A program made the position numbers and the translations under genes. Below are positions 33,605-43,222 of a stretch of 64,000 bases of DNA, piece after piece. The notes below the pieces were generated by a model that did no database searches, was not told where the DNA came from, and was given only the letters and a program-made list of their open reading frames with translations. Position 1 is the stretch's first letter; the number at the start of each line of letters is the position of its first letter. The stretch comes from Clostridiales bacterium (GTDB taxonomy: Bacteria; Bacillota; Clostridia; Christensenellales; CAG-138): assembly GCA_024698505.1 (NCBI GenBank), contig JAILRE010000057.1, positions 1-64,000 on the forward strand, in the 5' to 3' direction.

Positions 33605-34506
33605 GTGTGATCGTACCTGTCTATAATGTCGAGGCTTATCTTCCCGCCTGCATTGACAGCATACTGAAGCAGACGATCGACGATCTGGAGGTCATCCTGA
33701 TCGACGACGGATCCCCCGACCGATGCGGCAAGATATGCGACACATATGCCGAAAGGGATCGGAGGATCAAGGTGATCCATCAGAGCAATCATGGAGTCAG
33801 CAATGCAAGAAATGCCGGGCTGAGGATCTCAAGGGGCGATTATATCGGGTTCGTCGATCCGGATGATCTGGTCGATCCCGAAATGTTTGAAGCCATGATG
33901 AACGCAGCTGAAGCCGAAGGAGCGCAAATAGCCATCTGCGGTTTTGCATATTGCTCGGAAGACGGCGAACCGGTCAGGACAGAACCCGTGCCGAAGGGCG
34001 TTGTTTCCCAAAGGGAACTGATACTGTCCATATACGGGATGCCAAACATATACCACGGCAGTATGTGCAACAAGATCTTTTCAAGAGAGGCGCTAAAGGA
34101 TCTGAGCTATGACGAGAGCGTGGCCGTAGGCGAAGACTGGCTGCTTTTGTATGATTGCTATGAGCACAGTGAAAAAGCGGTGGCTTTGCAGGAATGCTAT
34201 TATACTGTCAGAATAAGATCCGGCAGCGCGACGAGGAAGGCCAGTGCTGAGCTTTATATGAAGAAGCTGGAGACCTACAGCCGATTGTATCGCTGTTCTC
34301 TGAGAAAAGATAAGGAGATCAGAAGAAAGGCGACGGCAAAGATCCTGGATGCATTTACAGCAAACAAAGAAGCGATCATTCGGGAAGATTATGACAGGAA
34401 ATGTTTGTCCCGCCTTAACAGGCGGAAAAGACGGATCGCGGTAACCGCTTTTCTCAGGGGCGATCTGTCGTTCAAACGCATGGTTTTTCATGTAATAAGG
34501 GGGTGA
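33592..34506 (+). CDS. Glycosyltransferase family 2
   Basis: This 304-residue GT-A transferase. The ATG at 33592 has AAGGAGG immediately upstream inside the LicD gene and is preferred over the TTG at 33577. LSVIVPVYNVEAYLPACIDS, DDGSPDRCG and FVDPDDLVDP are the GT2 nucleotide- and metal-binding blocks; the last Asp pair of the DxD is kept although Ser is replaced by Pro. The C-terminal 60 residues are very basic. It overlaps the second LicD gene, which suggests that the two act on the same residue. Confidence 0.9.
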   Translation: MPRLSVIVPVYNVEAYLPACIDSILKQTIDDLEVILIDDGSPDRCGKICDTYAERDRRIKVIHQSNHGVSNARNAGLRISRGDYIGFVDPDDLVDPEMFEAMMNAAEAEGAQIAICGFAYCSEDGEPVRTEPVPKGVVSQRELILSIYGMPNIYHGSMCNKIFSREALKDLSYDESVAVGEDWLLLYDCYEHSEKAVALQECYYTVRIRSGSATRKASAELYMKKLETYSRLYRCSLRKDKEIRRKATAKILDAFTANKEAIIREDYDRKCLSRLNRRKRRIAVTAFLRGDLSFKRMVFHVIRG

Positions 34507-34514
34507 GACTCTGA

Positions 34515-35129
34515 ATGAATACCTTTAAAGCTATATTCACGCTCCCTCTGCGGGCTGTCAACAGAATAAAGCGAGACCGTTTTTTCAGGAGGTTCGTGAA
34601 TGTTGACAAACGAAGCTTCATTGGGAGGGACGGCATTGGAAAGGATTGCGTTCTCGAGGGCGATGAAAGGATCGTCGTCGGCAGGGATACGTTCATCGGC
34701 GGCGGAAGCGAGCTGTTGGCATATAAGAACCATTTTGAAAGGCCCCTGGATTCCAAGCTGATCATAGGCAGCCACGTCAGGATCACCGCGAGATGCAGGA
34801 TCACCTGCGCGGGTACGATCCGCATAGGAGATGACGCATTGTTCGGCCCGGACGTGTTCATTACGGATCATAATCACGGCATGGATCCAGAGGCTCCGGG
34901 AGGTTATTCCCCCCAGGACATCACGATACGGGACGTAACCATTGAAGAAGGGGTCTGGATCGGGCAGAGAGCATGTATTCTTCCCGGTGTAACGATAGGA
35001 GCGCACAGCATAATTGGGGTCAACAGCGTCGTGACGCATGATATTCCCCCTTTCTCCATTGCGGTAGGATCGCCCGCGCGCGTCATCAAGCGGTGGAGCA
35101 GAGAAAGGAAGAGATGGGAAAGCGTATAG
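34515..35129 (+). CDS. Hexapeptide-repeat acyltransferase (first copy)
   Basis: This 204-residue left-handed beta-helix acyltransferase. The middle shows repeated I-G-x-x-x-x hexapeptides (IGSHVRITARCRI, IRIGDDALFGPDVFI), the catalytic His region TDHNHGMD, and the common end IGVNSVVTHDIPPFSIAVGS. Members O-acetylate sugars in polysaccharides. It follows the GT2 gene by 8 nt. The leading 50 residues are a basic, possibly membrane-associated extension. Another enzyme of the same type is encoded at 35365-35922. Confidence 0.92.
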   Translation: MNTFKAIFTLPLRAVNRIKRDRFFRRFVNVDKRSFIGRDGIGKDCVLEGDERIVVGRDTFIGGGSELLAYKNHFERPLDSKLIIGSHVRITARCRITCAGTIRIGDDALFGPDVFITDHNHGMDPEAPGGYSPQDITIRDVTIEEGVWIGQRACILPGVTIGAHSIIGVNSVVTHDIPPFSIAVGSPARVIKRWSRERKRWESV

Positions 35130-35301
35130 AAGAATAAAAAACGTATTGACTGATTGATCTGCTTTAAATGCAGGAAGATGACTCCGAATGGATATGGTTT
35201 TTTGCAAATGAAAAACAGGTATTCACATGGGAGAAAAATACCTGCAATAAGTATATGCTGCAAGCAGATAGGTGAAAAGGGCAATTTGATAGAGGCTACT
35301 G

Positions 35302-35330
35302 TTGGAACAAGTGGAATACTATGATATAAT
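35302..35330 (+). promoter_or_regulatory. Internal sigma-A promoter
   Basis: TTGGAA (35302-35307) and TATAAT (35325-35330) are 17 nt apart, in a 235 nt AT-rich gap. It would drive the acyltransferase and the Wzm/Wzt genes independently of the main locus promoter. Confidence 0.7.
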
Positions 35331-35364
35331 TACTTGATTTGGATTCCACGGGAGAGAATGAAGA

Positions 35365-35922
35365 ATGAATAAACGCGAACTCAAACGCTTTATCGGGAGA
35401 GCTTTATATATCTTAATAGGAAAACGAATGCCTATGTCGGGCTCAAAAATCAGCTTCGGAGCCAGACGGTTCCGTCAGTTTTGCGCTCATCTGATACTCG
35501 ACGATTGCGGAAAATGGGTAAACATCGATAAAGGGGTCACCTTTGCAACAGACATCAAACTCGGCGAAGGATCGGGTATCGGAGCAAACTGCAGCATCCC
35601 CACCGGCGTATCCATCGGCGATCACGTAATGATGGGGATAGATATTCTCATGTTTACAAATGAGCATCGGCATGATGATATCACAGTGCCGATGGGGTTG
35701 CAGGGAAGGACCGAGGTACAACCGATAGTAATAGAAGACGACGTTTGGATCGGGTCGCGCTCATTGATCATGAAGGGCATAAGGATAGGGCACGGAGCGA
35801 TAATTGCAGCGGGATCCGTTGTAACAAAGGACGTTCCCCCATATGAGATATGGGGCGGAAACCCGGCAAGGTTTTTGAAGTCGAGGCTTCCCAACGAAGA
35901 ACGGATACCGATAGAACAATGA
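35365..35922 (+). CDS. Hexapeptide-repeat acyltransferase (second copy)
   Basis: This 185-residue acyltransferase of the maltose/galactoside O-acetyltransferase type. Hexapeptide repeats run from about residue 50, with MFTNEHRHDD holding the catalytic His, IEDDVWIGSRSLIMKGIRIG, and the end IIAAGSVVTKDVPPYEIWGG. It is likely to O-acetylate a sugar of the surface polymer. It is the first gene behind the internal promoter at 35302, 23 nt before the Wzm gene. Confidence 0.93.
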   Translation: MNKRELKRFIGRALYILIGKRMPMSGSKISFGARRFRQFCAHLILDDCGKWVNIDKGVTFATDIKLGEGSGIGANCSIPTGVSIGDHVMMGIDILMFTNEHRHDDITVPMGLQGRTEVQPIVIEDDVWIGSRSLIMKGIRIGHGAIIAAGSVVTKDVPPYEIWGGNPARFLKSRLPNEERIPIEQ

Positions 35923-35945
35923 AACGATAAAAGGATCGATGGCCT

Positions 35946-36785
35946 ATGGAACAGAAGTTTTCTACAGTAATAGTACCCAAAACGAAACTCCTCGACTTTC
36001 ACTTCAAGGAAGTGCTGAAGTACCGGGATCTTGTTTTTCTGCTTGTAAGAAGGAACTTCGTATCCCAGTACAAGCAGACGATACTCGGGCCCCTTTGGGC
36101 TCTCATCCAGCCGTTGCTGACCACTATTGTCTTCACGGTCGTATTCGGCCGTCTCGCCGGATTGGCTGCGGACGGCGTGCCTTCGTTCCTGTTCTTTATG
36201 AGCGGCAACATTGCCTGGCATTATTTTTCCAGCTGTCTTACGCAGACAGCCAACACATTCACGGGGAATGCAGGCATTTTGGGCAAGGTCTATTTCCCGA
36301 GGATAGTGATGCCTATCTCAACGGTTTTGACGAATCTTATCTCGTTCTCGATACAGTTCGTCATGTTTCTTGTGCTGCTTGCCATCTACTGGGCAAAGGG
36401 CGCGGTGCAGCCCACGTGGTACGCGCTGATGCTGCCGGCGCTGCTTCTGCAGATGGCGATGCTGAGTCTGGGAGTCGGCATTATCATCTCGTCGCTCACG
36501 ACAAAATACCGCGATCTGAAGATGCTAATTGGCTTTGGCGTGCAGCTTTGGATGTACGGCACTCCCGTTGCATACGACATCGGCATCGTGCCGCAGCGAT
36601 TCATGGACGTTTATATGCTCAATCCCATGACGCCTATCATCAATACGTTCCGTACCGCATTCCTCGGCCTTGGCAGCTTTGACCTGCTCCATTACCTGAT
36701 CAGCTGGGGAGTGACGATCCTGATACTGTTCTTGGGACTTTTGCTGTTCAATCGTGTAGAGAAGACGTTTATGGATACGGTGTGA
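35946..36785 (+). CDS. ABC-2 type polysaccharide export permease (Wzm-like)
   Basis: This 279-residue integral membrane protein with six helices. The amphipathic N-terminus FKEVLKYRDLVFLLVRRNF leads into QYKQTILGPLWALIQPLLTT, the signature of Wzm/TagG-type permeases, and SGNIAWHYFSSCL marks the first outer loop. With the ATPase encoded 3 nt downstream it forms the channel that moves a finished lipid-linked polymer across the membrane. Length and motifs are complete. Confidence 0.95.
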   Translation: MEQKFSTVIVPKTKLLDFHFKEVLKYRDLVFLLVRRNFVSQYKQTILGPLWALIQPLLTTIVFTVVFGRLAGLAADGVPSFLFFMSGNIAWHYFSSCLTQTANTFTGNAGILGKVYFPRIVMPISTVLTNLISFSIQFVMFLVLLAIYWAKGAVQPTWYALMLPALLLQMAMLSLGVGIIISSLTTKYRDLKMLIGFGVQLWMYGTPVAYDIGIVPQRFMDVYMLNPMTPIINTFRTAFLGLGSFDLLHYLISWGVTILILFLGLLLFNRVEKTFMDTV

Positions 36786-36788
36786 GGT

Positions 36789-38075
36789 ATGAGCATGGAA
36801 GAGCTTGCTATAAAAATCGAACATGTTTCAAAGCAATACCGCCTCGGCGCCATAGGGGGAGGCTCCCTTAAGGGCGACCTGCAGAGCTGGTGGGCGAGAA
36901 AAAGAGGAAAAGAGGACCCAAACTCCAAGATCGGAGCGCGTACGGATATCAAAACCGGCGAGAAGTTTCTTGCTCTGGATGATATCAATCTTGAGATAAA
37001 AAAAGGCGAAGCGCTCGGCATTATCGGTCATAACGGAGCGGGCAAATCCACGTTGCTGAAGCTTCTGTCACGCGTTACAGCTCCGACGACGGGGACCATT
37101 GGAATAAACGGAAGGATCGCATCCATGCTTGAAGTCGGCACGGGTTTTCATCCGGAGCTCACGGGCAGGGAAAACATCTATATGAACGGAGCCATACTCG
37201 GCATGACGAAAAAGGAGATCGATTCCAAGATTGAGGAGATCATTGATTTTTCCGAGGTCAGGCAGTTTATTGATACTCCGGTAAAAAGGTATTCGAGCGG
37301 CATGTACGTTAAGCTGGCGTTTTCCGTCGCCGCCCATCTGGATTCCGAGATAATGATAATGGACGAAGTGCTCGCCGTGGGCGACATGGCGTTTCAGAAG
37401 AAATGCCTGACCAAAATGCGCGAAGCAGCCGACCAAGAGGGGCGCACCGTACTGTACGTCAGCCACAACATGAATACGATCCGCCAGCTATGCGACAGGT
37501 GCGTGGTAATGGATCATGGACACATCATTTTTGATGGGGGGGTTGAAGAAGCGATAGCACTGTATATGGGGTTTAATCGCGAAAACTATTCGAATCATAT
37601 CTTTATCAATCCCAATATGCGAGACCCAAATTGGCCTTCGCCTGAGGTTACAATAGAGGAAATAAAGCTCGATACTCCTAACGGATACATCCAGTTCGGA
37701 GAGAGATTAGTATTTAGTTTGAGGGTACAAAGCAGACTTGATAGAGATGCCGACGTTTTTGTTCGTGTAATGATAAAAACCGCTGCGGGTTCTCCGATAA
37801 CAATGTCTGCAGTTGATAGTCCTATAACCATTCCCTCGAATGGAGAAACGACAAAGGAATTTGAATTGAATACTTCATTGCTTATCCCCGCCTCCTATTA
37901 TCTTTCATTTGTGCTTTATGAAATAGGAAATATAGGAGCGGATAATAACCTGGATGTCCTTCGCGACATTTGTTCCGTTACAGTGATTTCATCTGATTCT
38001 TTTAACAATGGAATGGCGTGGAATCCTCAGTGGTGGGGCAATATTTCAATCGGTGCATTGAAGCGCGGAGAATAA
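36789..38075 (+). CDS. ABC polysaccharide exporter ATPase with carbohydrate-binding tail (Wzt-like)
   Basis: This 428-residue ATPase partner of the Wzm-like permease. The ATPase part has Walker A GHNGAGKSTLLKLL, the signature region VKRYSSGMYVKLAFSVA and Walker B IMIMDEVLAVGD. Residues from about 280 to the end form an extra beta-rich domain (NGYIQFGERLVFSL to the C-terminus) like the Wzt C-terminal domain, which in Gram-negative O-antigen systems binds a modified chain end. That would fit a polymer completed before export. The last 500 bases are clearly more AT-rich than the ATPase part, so the tail may have been swapped. Confidence 0.94.
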   Translation: MSMEELAIKIEHVSKQYRLGAIGGGSLKGDLQSWWARKRGKEDPNSKIGARTDIKTGEKFLALDDINLEIKKGEALGIIGHNGAGKSTLLKLLSRVTAPTTGTIGINGRIASMLEVGTGFHPELTGRENIYMNGAILGMTKKEIDSKIEEIIDFSEVRQFIDTPVKRYSSGMYVKLAFSVAAHLDSEIMIMDEVLAVGDMAFQKKCLTKMREAADQEGRTVLYVSHNMNTIRQLCDRCVVMDHGHIIFDGGVEEAIALYMGFNRENYSNHIFINPNMRDPNWPSPEVTIEEIKLDTPNGYIQFGERLVFSLRVQSRLDRDADVFVRVMIKTAAGSPITMSAVDSPITIPSNGETTKEFELNTSLLIPASYYLSFVLYEIGNIGADNNLDVLRDICSVTVISSDSFNNGMAWNPQWWGNISIGALKRGE

Positions 38076-38128
38076 TAGCCGATGCCATCGGTTTTCAGCA
38101 TAGAACAGTGCTGGAGGTATTATTCTGA

Positions 38129-39163
38129 ATGGGTAAAACAATCTTCCGAATCAAACTGTATTATAGGATTATTCGAAAGGGACTGCAGTGCGTTTATGAA
38201 CGCTTGGCTCATCCCGGCGCTGTATATTTGGTATTGACTCCGGAACATGACAATCTCGGAGACCACGCAATAGCAAAGGCTGCCCATAAGTTATTGACAA
38301 GCGCAGGGATCAAGGTGATTGAAGTTACCGCGAAAGAACTGCAGCGAAGAAGAGAATTGGGGCTGCTTCGCCTGATGAACGGCCGGAAAATACTTGTAAA
38401 CGGGGGAGGCAACCTGGGGACTTTATGGTTTCCTGTTGAGGAACTTTTCCGCGCTTTGATAACTAAAAACCAAAGGTCAGCCATATTTGTTCTTCCCAAT
38501 ACCGTCTATTATGAGGCCTCTGAATTCGGGGAACGCGAAAAAAGGCGTTCCGTAGAGTTATATAACGCTCACAATAAGCTTACGCTATATTTGCGCGAAA
38601 AAAAATCCTTTCAAATGGCCTCTGAATTGTATAAGAATGCAAGAGTAAAACTGATGCCGGACATGGTGCTGCTTTTAAACTACAGCGAGTCGCATGTTAC
38701 AAGAAACGGTTGCTTGCTTACGCTTCGTCGGGATATCGAAAGAACGCTAAGTTCAGAGCAGGAAGAGATTGTAGGCAACCAAGCGGGAGCCTTGTTTGGC
38801 GATAACGTCGCATACCTTGACATGGTCATGGATCATGCGATCCCGGTCAGTCAGCGGGATATGGAGCTTTCAAAACAGTTTGAAGCATTTAAACATGCAG
38901 AACTGGTTATTACTGATCGTTTGCATGGGATGATTTTTGCGGCAATAACAGGAACTCCGTGTATTGTCATTGAGAGCAAGAGCCATAAGTTGCGGGGGAG
39001 TTATGAATGGATAAAGGATCTGGACTATATTCGTTTCTGTGACAATGTAGAGGATATTACAGCAGTGTATTCATCAATGCCAAAGGGAGAATTTACCTAC
39101 GATAATTCTCGGTTGCTGGAGTATTACCGAAATCTGGTTGAAGATATTTCAAAGAAGGAGTAG
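38129..39163 (+). CDS. Polysaccharide pyruvyltransferase family protein
   Basis: This 344-residue protein of the CsaB/polysaccharide pyruvyltransferase family, which transfers pyruvate from PEP to sugars as a ketal. VLTPEHDNLGDHAIAKAAHK at the start, LVNGGGNLGTLW, LMPDMVLLL and the late ITDRLHGMIFAAITGTPCIV are family blocks. GGAGG precedes the ATG by 12 nt. Some relatives are glycosyltransferases, so the exact reaction is less sure. Pyruvate ketals add negative charge and can serve as ligands for SLH domains. Confidence 0.9.
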   Translation: MGKTIFRIKLYYRIIRKGLQCVYERLAHPGAVYLVLTPEHDNLGDHAIAKAAHKLLTSAGIKVIEVTAKELQRRRELGLLRLMNGRKILVNGGGNLGTLWFPVEELFRALITKNQRSAIFVLPNTVYYEASEFGEREKRRSVELYNAHNKLTLYLREKKSFQMASELYKNARVKLMPDMVLLLNYSESHVTRNGCLLTLRRDIERTLSSEQEEIVGNQAGALFGDNVAYLDMVMDHAIPVSQRDMELSKQFEAFKHAELVITDRLHGMIFAAITGTPCIVIESKSHKLRGSYEWIKDLDYIRFCDNVEDITAVYSSMPKGEFTYDNSRLLEYYRNLVEDISKKE

Positions 39164-39168
39164 CTGTT

Positions 39169-40152
39169 ATGAATACAGTAAAGGCGATCTCCGTCATTGT
39201 CCCCGTTTATAATGTTCAACCATATTTACGCCGATGCGTGGACAGTATTCTTGCGCAGACCTTTGCCGACTTTGACCTGATCCTTGTAGACGACGGGAGT
39301 CCGGACGCCTGCGGGGCTATTTGCGATGAATACGAGAGGCTGGATCCACGCGTCCATGCGCTTCATAGAAATAACGGCGGACTCTCCGCAGCAAGAAACA
39401 CAGGTATAGAATGGGCGCAGAAAAACAGCTCAAGCGAGTGGATCACCTTTATCGACAGCGACGATTGGGTTCATCCCAGATATCTTGAGATACTTCTGCA
39501 AGCTGTCGAATCAACAGGACAAAACGTTTCTGTCGGAGGGTTTGAACGCAAACAACGGGAGGATGAAATACGGACGCTTCCGGAAATACCGCGGATAAAC
39601 GTTTGCAATACCGAGGAATTCTATTGCTCGGACAAAGTGACCGCTACGATCGCATGCGGAAAGCTGTACCGCAAAGCGGATTTTATCTCGATCAGGTATC
39701 CCGAGGGGAAGATCCATGAGGACGAGTTTACAACATATAAGGTATTGTTTCAGTATAAAGCGATCGCGGTAGTCGACCATCCCCTGTATTTGTACTTTCA
39801 GAATCCTCAGAGTATTATGGGGAGCGGCTGGAATCCAAAGCATATGGCAGAGTGCGACGGTATGCTGGAGCAGCTTACGTACTTCGAGAAAAACGGGTAT
39901 AAAAAGGCATCCGAGTACGTTTCGCGGCTGTATTTGATCAGTCTCTACAGAAATTTAAGGAGCGCAAATTCCGAAAAGAAATACCATACTGAAAAACGGA
40001 AATTGCTTAGGCGGCTGAAAAAAGAATTGATCAGGCGCGGTGATTCGTCTGAATTAACCTTGAAGAATGCTCCGTGGATCTATTACGAGGCATTTCCAGT
40101 ATTGACGTTACCTCTCCGTGCTTGGAAGAAACTATTCGGGAAAAAAGGGTGA
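39169..40152 (+). CDS. Glycosyltransferase family 2
   Basis: This 327-residue GT-A transferase with ISVIVPVYNVQPYLRRCVDS, VDDGSPDACG, NNGGLSAARNTGI and the metal site FIDSDDWVHP. The basic C-terminus ends near the membrane-binding stretch LRAWKKLFGKKG. It starts 5 nt after the pyruvyltransferase gene and ends 4 nt before the PIG-L gene, which suggests a translationally linked set. Specificity is unknown. Confidence 0.92.
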   Translation: MNTVKAISVIVPVYNVQPYLRRCVDSILAQTFADFDLILVDDGSPDACGAICDEYERLDPRVHALHRNNGGLSAARNTGIEWAQKNSSSEWITFIDSDDWVHPRYLEILLQAVESTGQNVSVGGFERKQREDEIRTLPEIPRINVCNTEEFYCSDKVTATIACGKLYRKADFISIRYPEGKIHEDEFTTYKVLFQYKAIAVVDHPLYLYFQNPQSIMGSGWNPKHMAECDGMLEQLTYFEKNGYKKASEYVSRLYLISLYRNLRSANSEKKYHTEKRKLLRRLKKELIRRGDSSELTLKNAPWIYYEAFPVLTLPLRAWKKLFGKKG

Positions 40153-40156
40153 CCAT

Positions 40157-40864
40157 ATGTATCCGACGATCCAAATCAACAGAAACGACAAACTCCTTAT
40201 CGTAGCTCCTCATCCTGACGATGAGACGATCGGCTGCGGAGGTATCCTTTCGTTGTACGGCCCGCAGTGCGATGTTCTATTGCTAACGGACGGAAGACGA
40301 GGAGTACCCGAGGGAAGCAAGCTGACGATGGAAGAAACCGCGTCGATACGAAAAGAGGAGTTCATCGCCGTAATGGACTTCTTCGGCGTGCATTCTTATC
40401 AAACGCTCGATATCCCGGACGGAGAGCTCGCGTCATTCGAAAAGACGGTATCCGGAACGGATATCCGCAGCTATGATAAGATCTTTGTTCCAAACCGCAG
40501 AGAGAGGCATCCGGATCACAAAGCCGCCTTTGAGATCATCAGGAGAATGCAAAGAAGGCAGAAAGCAAAAGCCGAGCTGATCGAATACGAAGTTTGGTCG
40601 CCGATAGTATCGTCGAATCTGTTCCTGGACGTTTCTTCCATTATCGAAACAAAAACGGCGGGCCTTCGGAAGTATGCTTCGCAGACGGCCAGCATCGACT
40701 ACGAGGCTCTTGTTAAGGGACTGAATATGTATCGCGCCGCGCCGCATCATGTGAGCTTTTGCGAGGCGTATTACATTGGATCCGATTCCTGCGGAGCAAA
40801 GGAGGCTATCTCCAGGTTCGTTCCCAAATACTTGCTTCGGAAGCTGAAAAAAACACGCAGATAA
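40157..40864 (+). CDS. PIG-L family (GlcNAc-type) deacetylase
   Basis: This 235-residue zinc-dependent deacetylase of the PIG-L/LmbE family. The zinc motif APHPDDETIGCGG lies near the N-terminus, and the third ligand is in RERHPDHKAAFEI. Members remove acetyl groups from N-acetylglucosamine-containing compounds. The ATG at 40157 is chosen because the motif then starts at the usual distance; a longer frame from 40118 lies inside the GT2 gene. It probably unmasks an amino group on a hexosamine in the polymer or a precursor, a possible site for later decoration. Confidence 0.92.
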   Translation: MYPTIQINRNDKLLIVAPHPDDETIGCGGILSLYGPQCDVLLLTDGRRGVPEGSKLTMEETASIRKEEFIAVMDFFGVHSYQTLDIPDGELASFEKTVSGTDIRSYDKIFVPNRRERHPDHKAAFEIIRRMQRRQKAKAELIEYEVWSPIVSSNLFLDVSSIIETKTAGLRKYASQTASIDYEALVKGLNMYRAAPHHVSFCEAYYIGSDSCGAKEAISRFVPKYLLRKLKKTRR

Positions 40865-40905
40865 ACAAGAGGTAACCATTCGACCGGATATAAGGATCAA
40901 CATTC

Positions 40906-41937
40906 ATGAAATACAGCATAATCGTGCCATGCTATAACACGGCATCCACGCTTGAAAAAACGGTAAACAGCATTCGGAACTGCGGTCTCAAAGACTTTGA
41001 GATATTGCTGATCGACGATGGATCAAAGGATAAAACTCCCGCGCTCTGCGATCGATTGGCGGAGGCTGCAGAGAACGTCCGCTGCATCCATAAGGAGAAC
41101 GGAGGGGTCTCTTCGGCAAGGAATCTCGGATTGCGGGAAGCCGTTGGCGAATACGTTTGGTTTTTCGATTCCGACGACCTGGTCGATTCCGGCAGCATGG
41201 ATCGGGCAGGACAGATCATTGAGGAGTTCGCGCCGGATATGCTGATGTTCGGAATGAGTTTTGATTCATATGTTGGGAAACGCATGTATCAGCGGCTCGA
41301 GCTCTATTATGATAAAGAAGCGCTGATGACGATCCATGATGTTGATTCCAATCTTTCGGAGTTATACCGTGACAATATGCTCACGCCATGTTGGAATAAA
41401 CTGATACGCAGCAGTATCCTGAAAGATCAATGCGTCGGGTTTGATCCGAATTTGCATGTGATGGAAGATCTCTTGTTTTCGCTTAATGCGCTTAAACATT
41501 GCAGATCGATATACGTTTTTCCCCGCGTGATCTATAGATACTATCAGGGGAATGGCAGCGGAGATGAACGCGCCGCCGCAAGGCTTAAAAGGATCCCGGA
41601 TCTACCCGCATATATGAAACCGTTCGAGGAGGCTCTCTCGGGCCATCAGGACATATTGAACGATCTGTTCTTTATGCTGCTCCGACAAAAAATCAGCCGA
41701 CAGTCTCCGAATGAGATGAAGGAGACCGCGCAGACGGTCTGCGCTTCGCAATACGCGAAGCAATGCCGTAAGACGAGCGATATCAGGCTGATCCAAGCAT
41801 TTCAGGACGGGAGATATGATGATCTGTTCAGAAAGATCAGAAAGAACAGGATGAAGGCGAAGATTAGAGGCAGGATCAAAAGGTCTCTGCCGTACCAGAT
41901 ATTCAAAGGGACAACGGTAAAAAGAGTAAGATGGTGA
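40906..41937 (+). CDS. Glycosyltransferase family 2
   Basis: This 343-residue GT-A transferase: YSIIVPCYNTASTLEKTVNS, LIDDGSKDKTPALCD, NGGVSSARNLGL and the metal site FFDSDDLVDS. MEDLLFSLNALKHC corresponds to the catalytic-base region (E-D) of inverting GT2 enzymes. It follows the PIG-L gene by 41 nt. A non-coding gap of about 190 nt comes after it. Confidence 0.92.
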   Translation: MKYSIIVPCYNTASTLEKTVNSIRNCGLKDFEILLIDDGSKDKTPALCDRLAEAAENVRCIHKENGGVSSARNLGLREAVGEYVWFFDSDDLVDSGSMDRAGQIIEEFAPDMLMFGMSFDSYVGKRMYQRLELYYDKEALMTIHDVDSNLSELYRDNMLTPCWNKLIRSSILKDQCVGFDPNLHVMEDLLFSLNALKHCRSIYVFPRVIYRYYQGNGSGDERAAARLKRIPDLPAYMKPFEEALSGHQDILNDLFFMLLRQKISRQSPNEMKETAQTVCASQYAKQCRKTSDIRLIQAFQDGRYDDLFRKIRKNRMKAKIRGRIKRSLPYQIFKGTTVKRVRW

Positions 41938-42131
41938 TACCGCATAGTCAAAGTATTCTGAAGGCAGGAAACCTGTTGTCTTGAGGAAGATCAGACAGAT
42001 GAAGCATTGATCGGTAAAAGCCTTTGTAACAGCCGTTTTTCACACCTTTAAAATGATCGATTGGGAAGGAAACCGGTCGAAGGCTGCCGACTATGGCTTG
42101 TAAAATGAAGAACGAATACATAAGGAGCAAT

Positions 42132-43130
42132 ATGTTTATCAGCTTTATTGTGCCGGTTTATAACGGCGAAGTCTATTTGGCAGAATGCCTGGACAGTCTG
42201 TTCAGGCAGGGAGTTCCCGAAGAGACATACGAGGTTATCGTCGTTGACGACGGATCCACTGATGGGACACGCGATATACTCGCATCGTACAGCGCGGCGA
42301 AATCCAATTTTTGGTTCTTTACACAGGATCATCGCGGAGTCAGCGCTGCCCGCAATCTGGGGCTGCGAGAGGCACAAGGCGACTACGTGTGGTTTGTGGA
42401 TGCGGATGATTTTATTCAGGACAATGCCATTGATGAGCTGATGAAGATCACAGATAATAGGAAGATTGACCGGGTGATTTTTGATGCGTATCAGTTTACT
42501 GAAGAACTGACCACGGAAGAGATGGAAAAAAAGGCTTCAGGAAGGATTTGCACAAATTCGGGATCTGGCGCAGTTGCGGTTTGGGCATCGATATTTCGCA
42601 GATTGTTTCTAATCGAACACGGGAAAGCGTTTAATGAGGGCCTCTCTATGGCTGAGGACACACTATTCCTTTATGAGTTGCAGTTTGCCAGACCTGAGCA
42701 GTTTTGTTTTCACAAGGTTCTTTACTTCTGGCGAAGGAATCCGACGAGTACGACGATGAGCGAAACGAAAATCACCCAGTTGAGCAGTATGGAATCCCGA
42801 CTGCGGTTTATGACCCAGATGAAAGAATACTACCAGAACCGCAAGGGCGATCTTGCCCAATGTGCAGACTATTTGATGAGTAATCTCTGGCCGTATCTGA
42901 TGAATACCGCTGGCTTGGATCGAAAGAGCAGTCGGGAGGCGCTCCGGCGCGTCAAAGAGATAGGACTGTTTCCGATCCGGCGTCCTCCGGAGTGCACTCT
43001 TCGTAAAACCTATATGTCCACACGGACGGATCTGTTCGGCAAAGTATTTGATTTTATCGGTACGCATCTGCATCGGCGCTGGGGTTTTGCTGTTATGCGG
43101 CTTTACAACTTGATCAAACGCAGCCGTTAG
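42132..43130 (+). CDS. Glycosyltransferase family 2
   Basis: This 332-residue GT-A transferase. The ATG at 42132 has AAGGAG 6 nt upstream and directly begins the fold with FISFIVPVYNGEVYLAECLD, so the longer frame from 42093 is not used. VVDDGSTDGT, HRGVSAARNLGL, FVDADDFIQD and the catalytic-base motif MAEDTLFLYEL are present. Similar in layout to the enzyme at 44400. Specificity is unknown. Confidence 0.92.
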   Translation: MFISFIVPVYNGEVYLAECLDSLFRQGVPEETYEVIVVDDGSTDGTRDILASYSAAKSNFWFFTQDHRGVSAARNLGLREAQGDYVWFVDADDFIQDNAIDELMKITDNRKIDRVIFDAYQFTEELTTEEMEKKASGRICTNSGSGAVAVWASIFRRLFLIEHGKAFNEGLSMAEDTLFLYELQFARPEQFCFHKVLYFWRRNPTSTTMSETKITQLSSMESRLRFMTQMKEYYQNRKGDLAQCADYLMSNLWPYLMNTAGLDRKSSREALRRVKEIGLFPIRRPPECTLRKTYMSTRTDLFGKVFDFIGTHLHRRWGFAVMRLYNLIKRSR

Positions 43131-43222
43131 GCGGACTTCAAAAGAAGGAAAATGACAGGGGGATCAATAAACCGGAGCGCTCCGAGACCGGTAATTGGAG
43201 AGAAAGAAAGGAAAGGTGCAGT

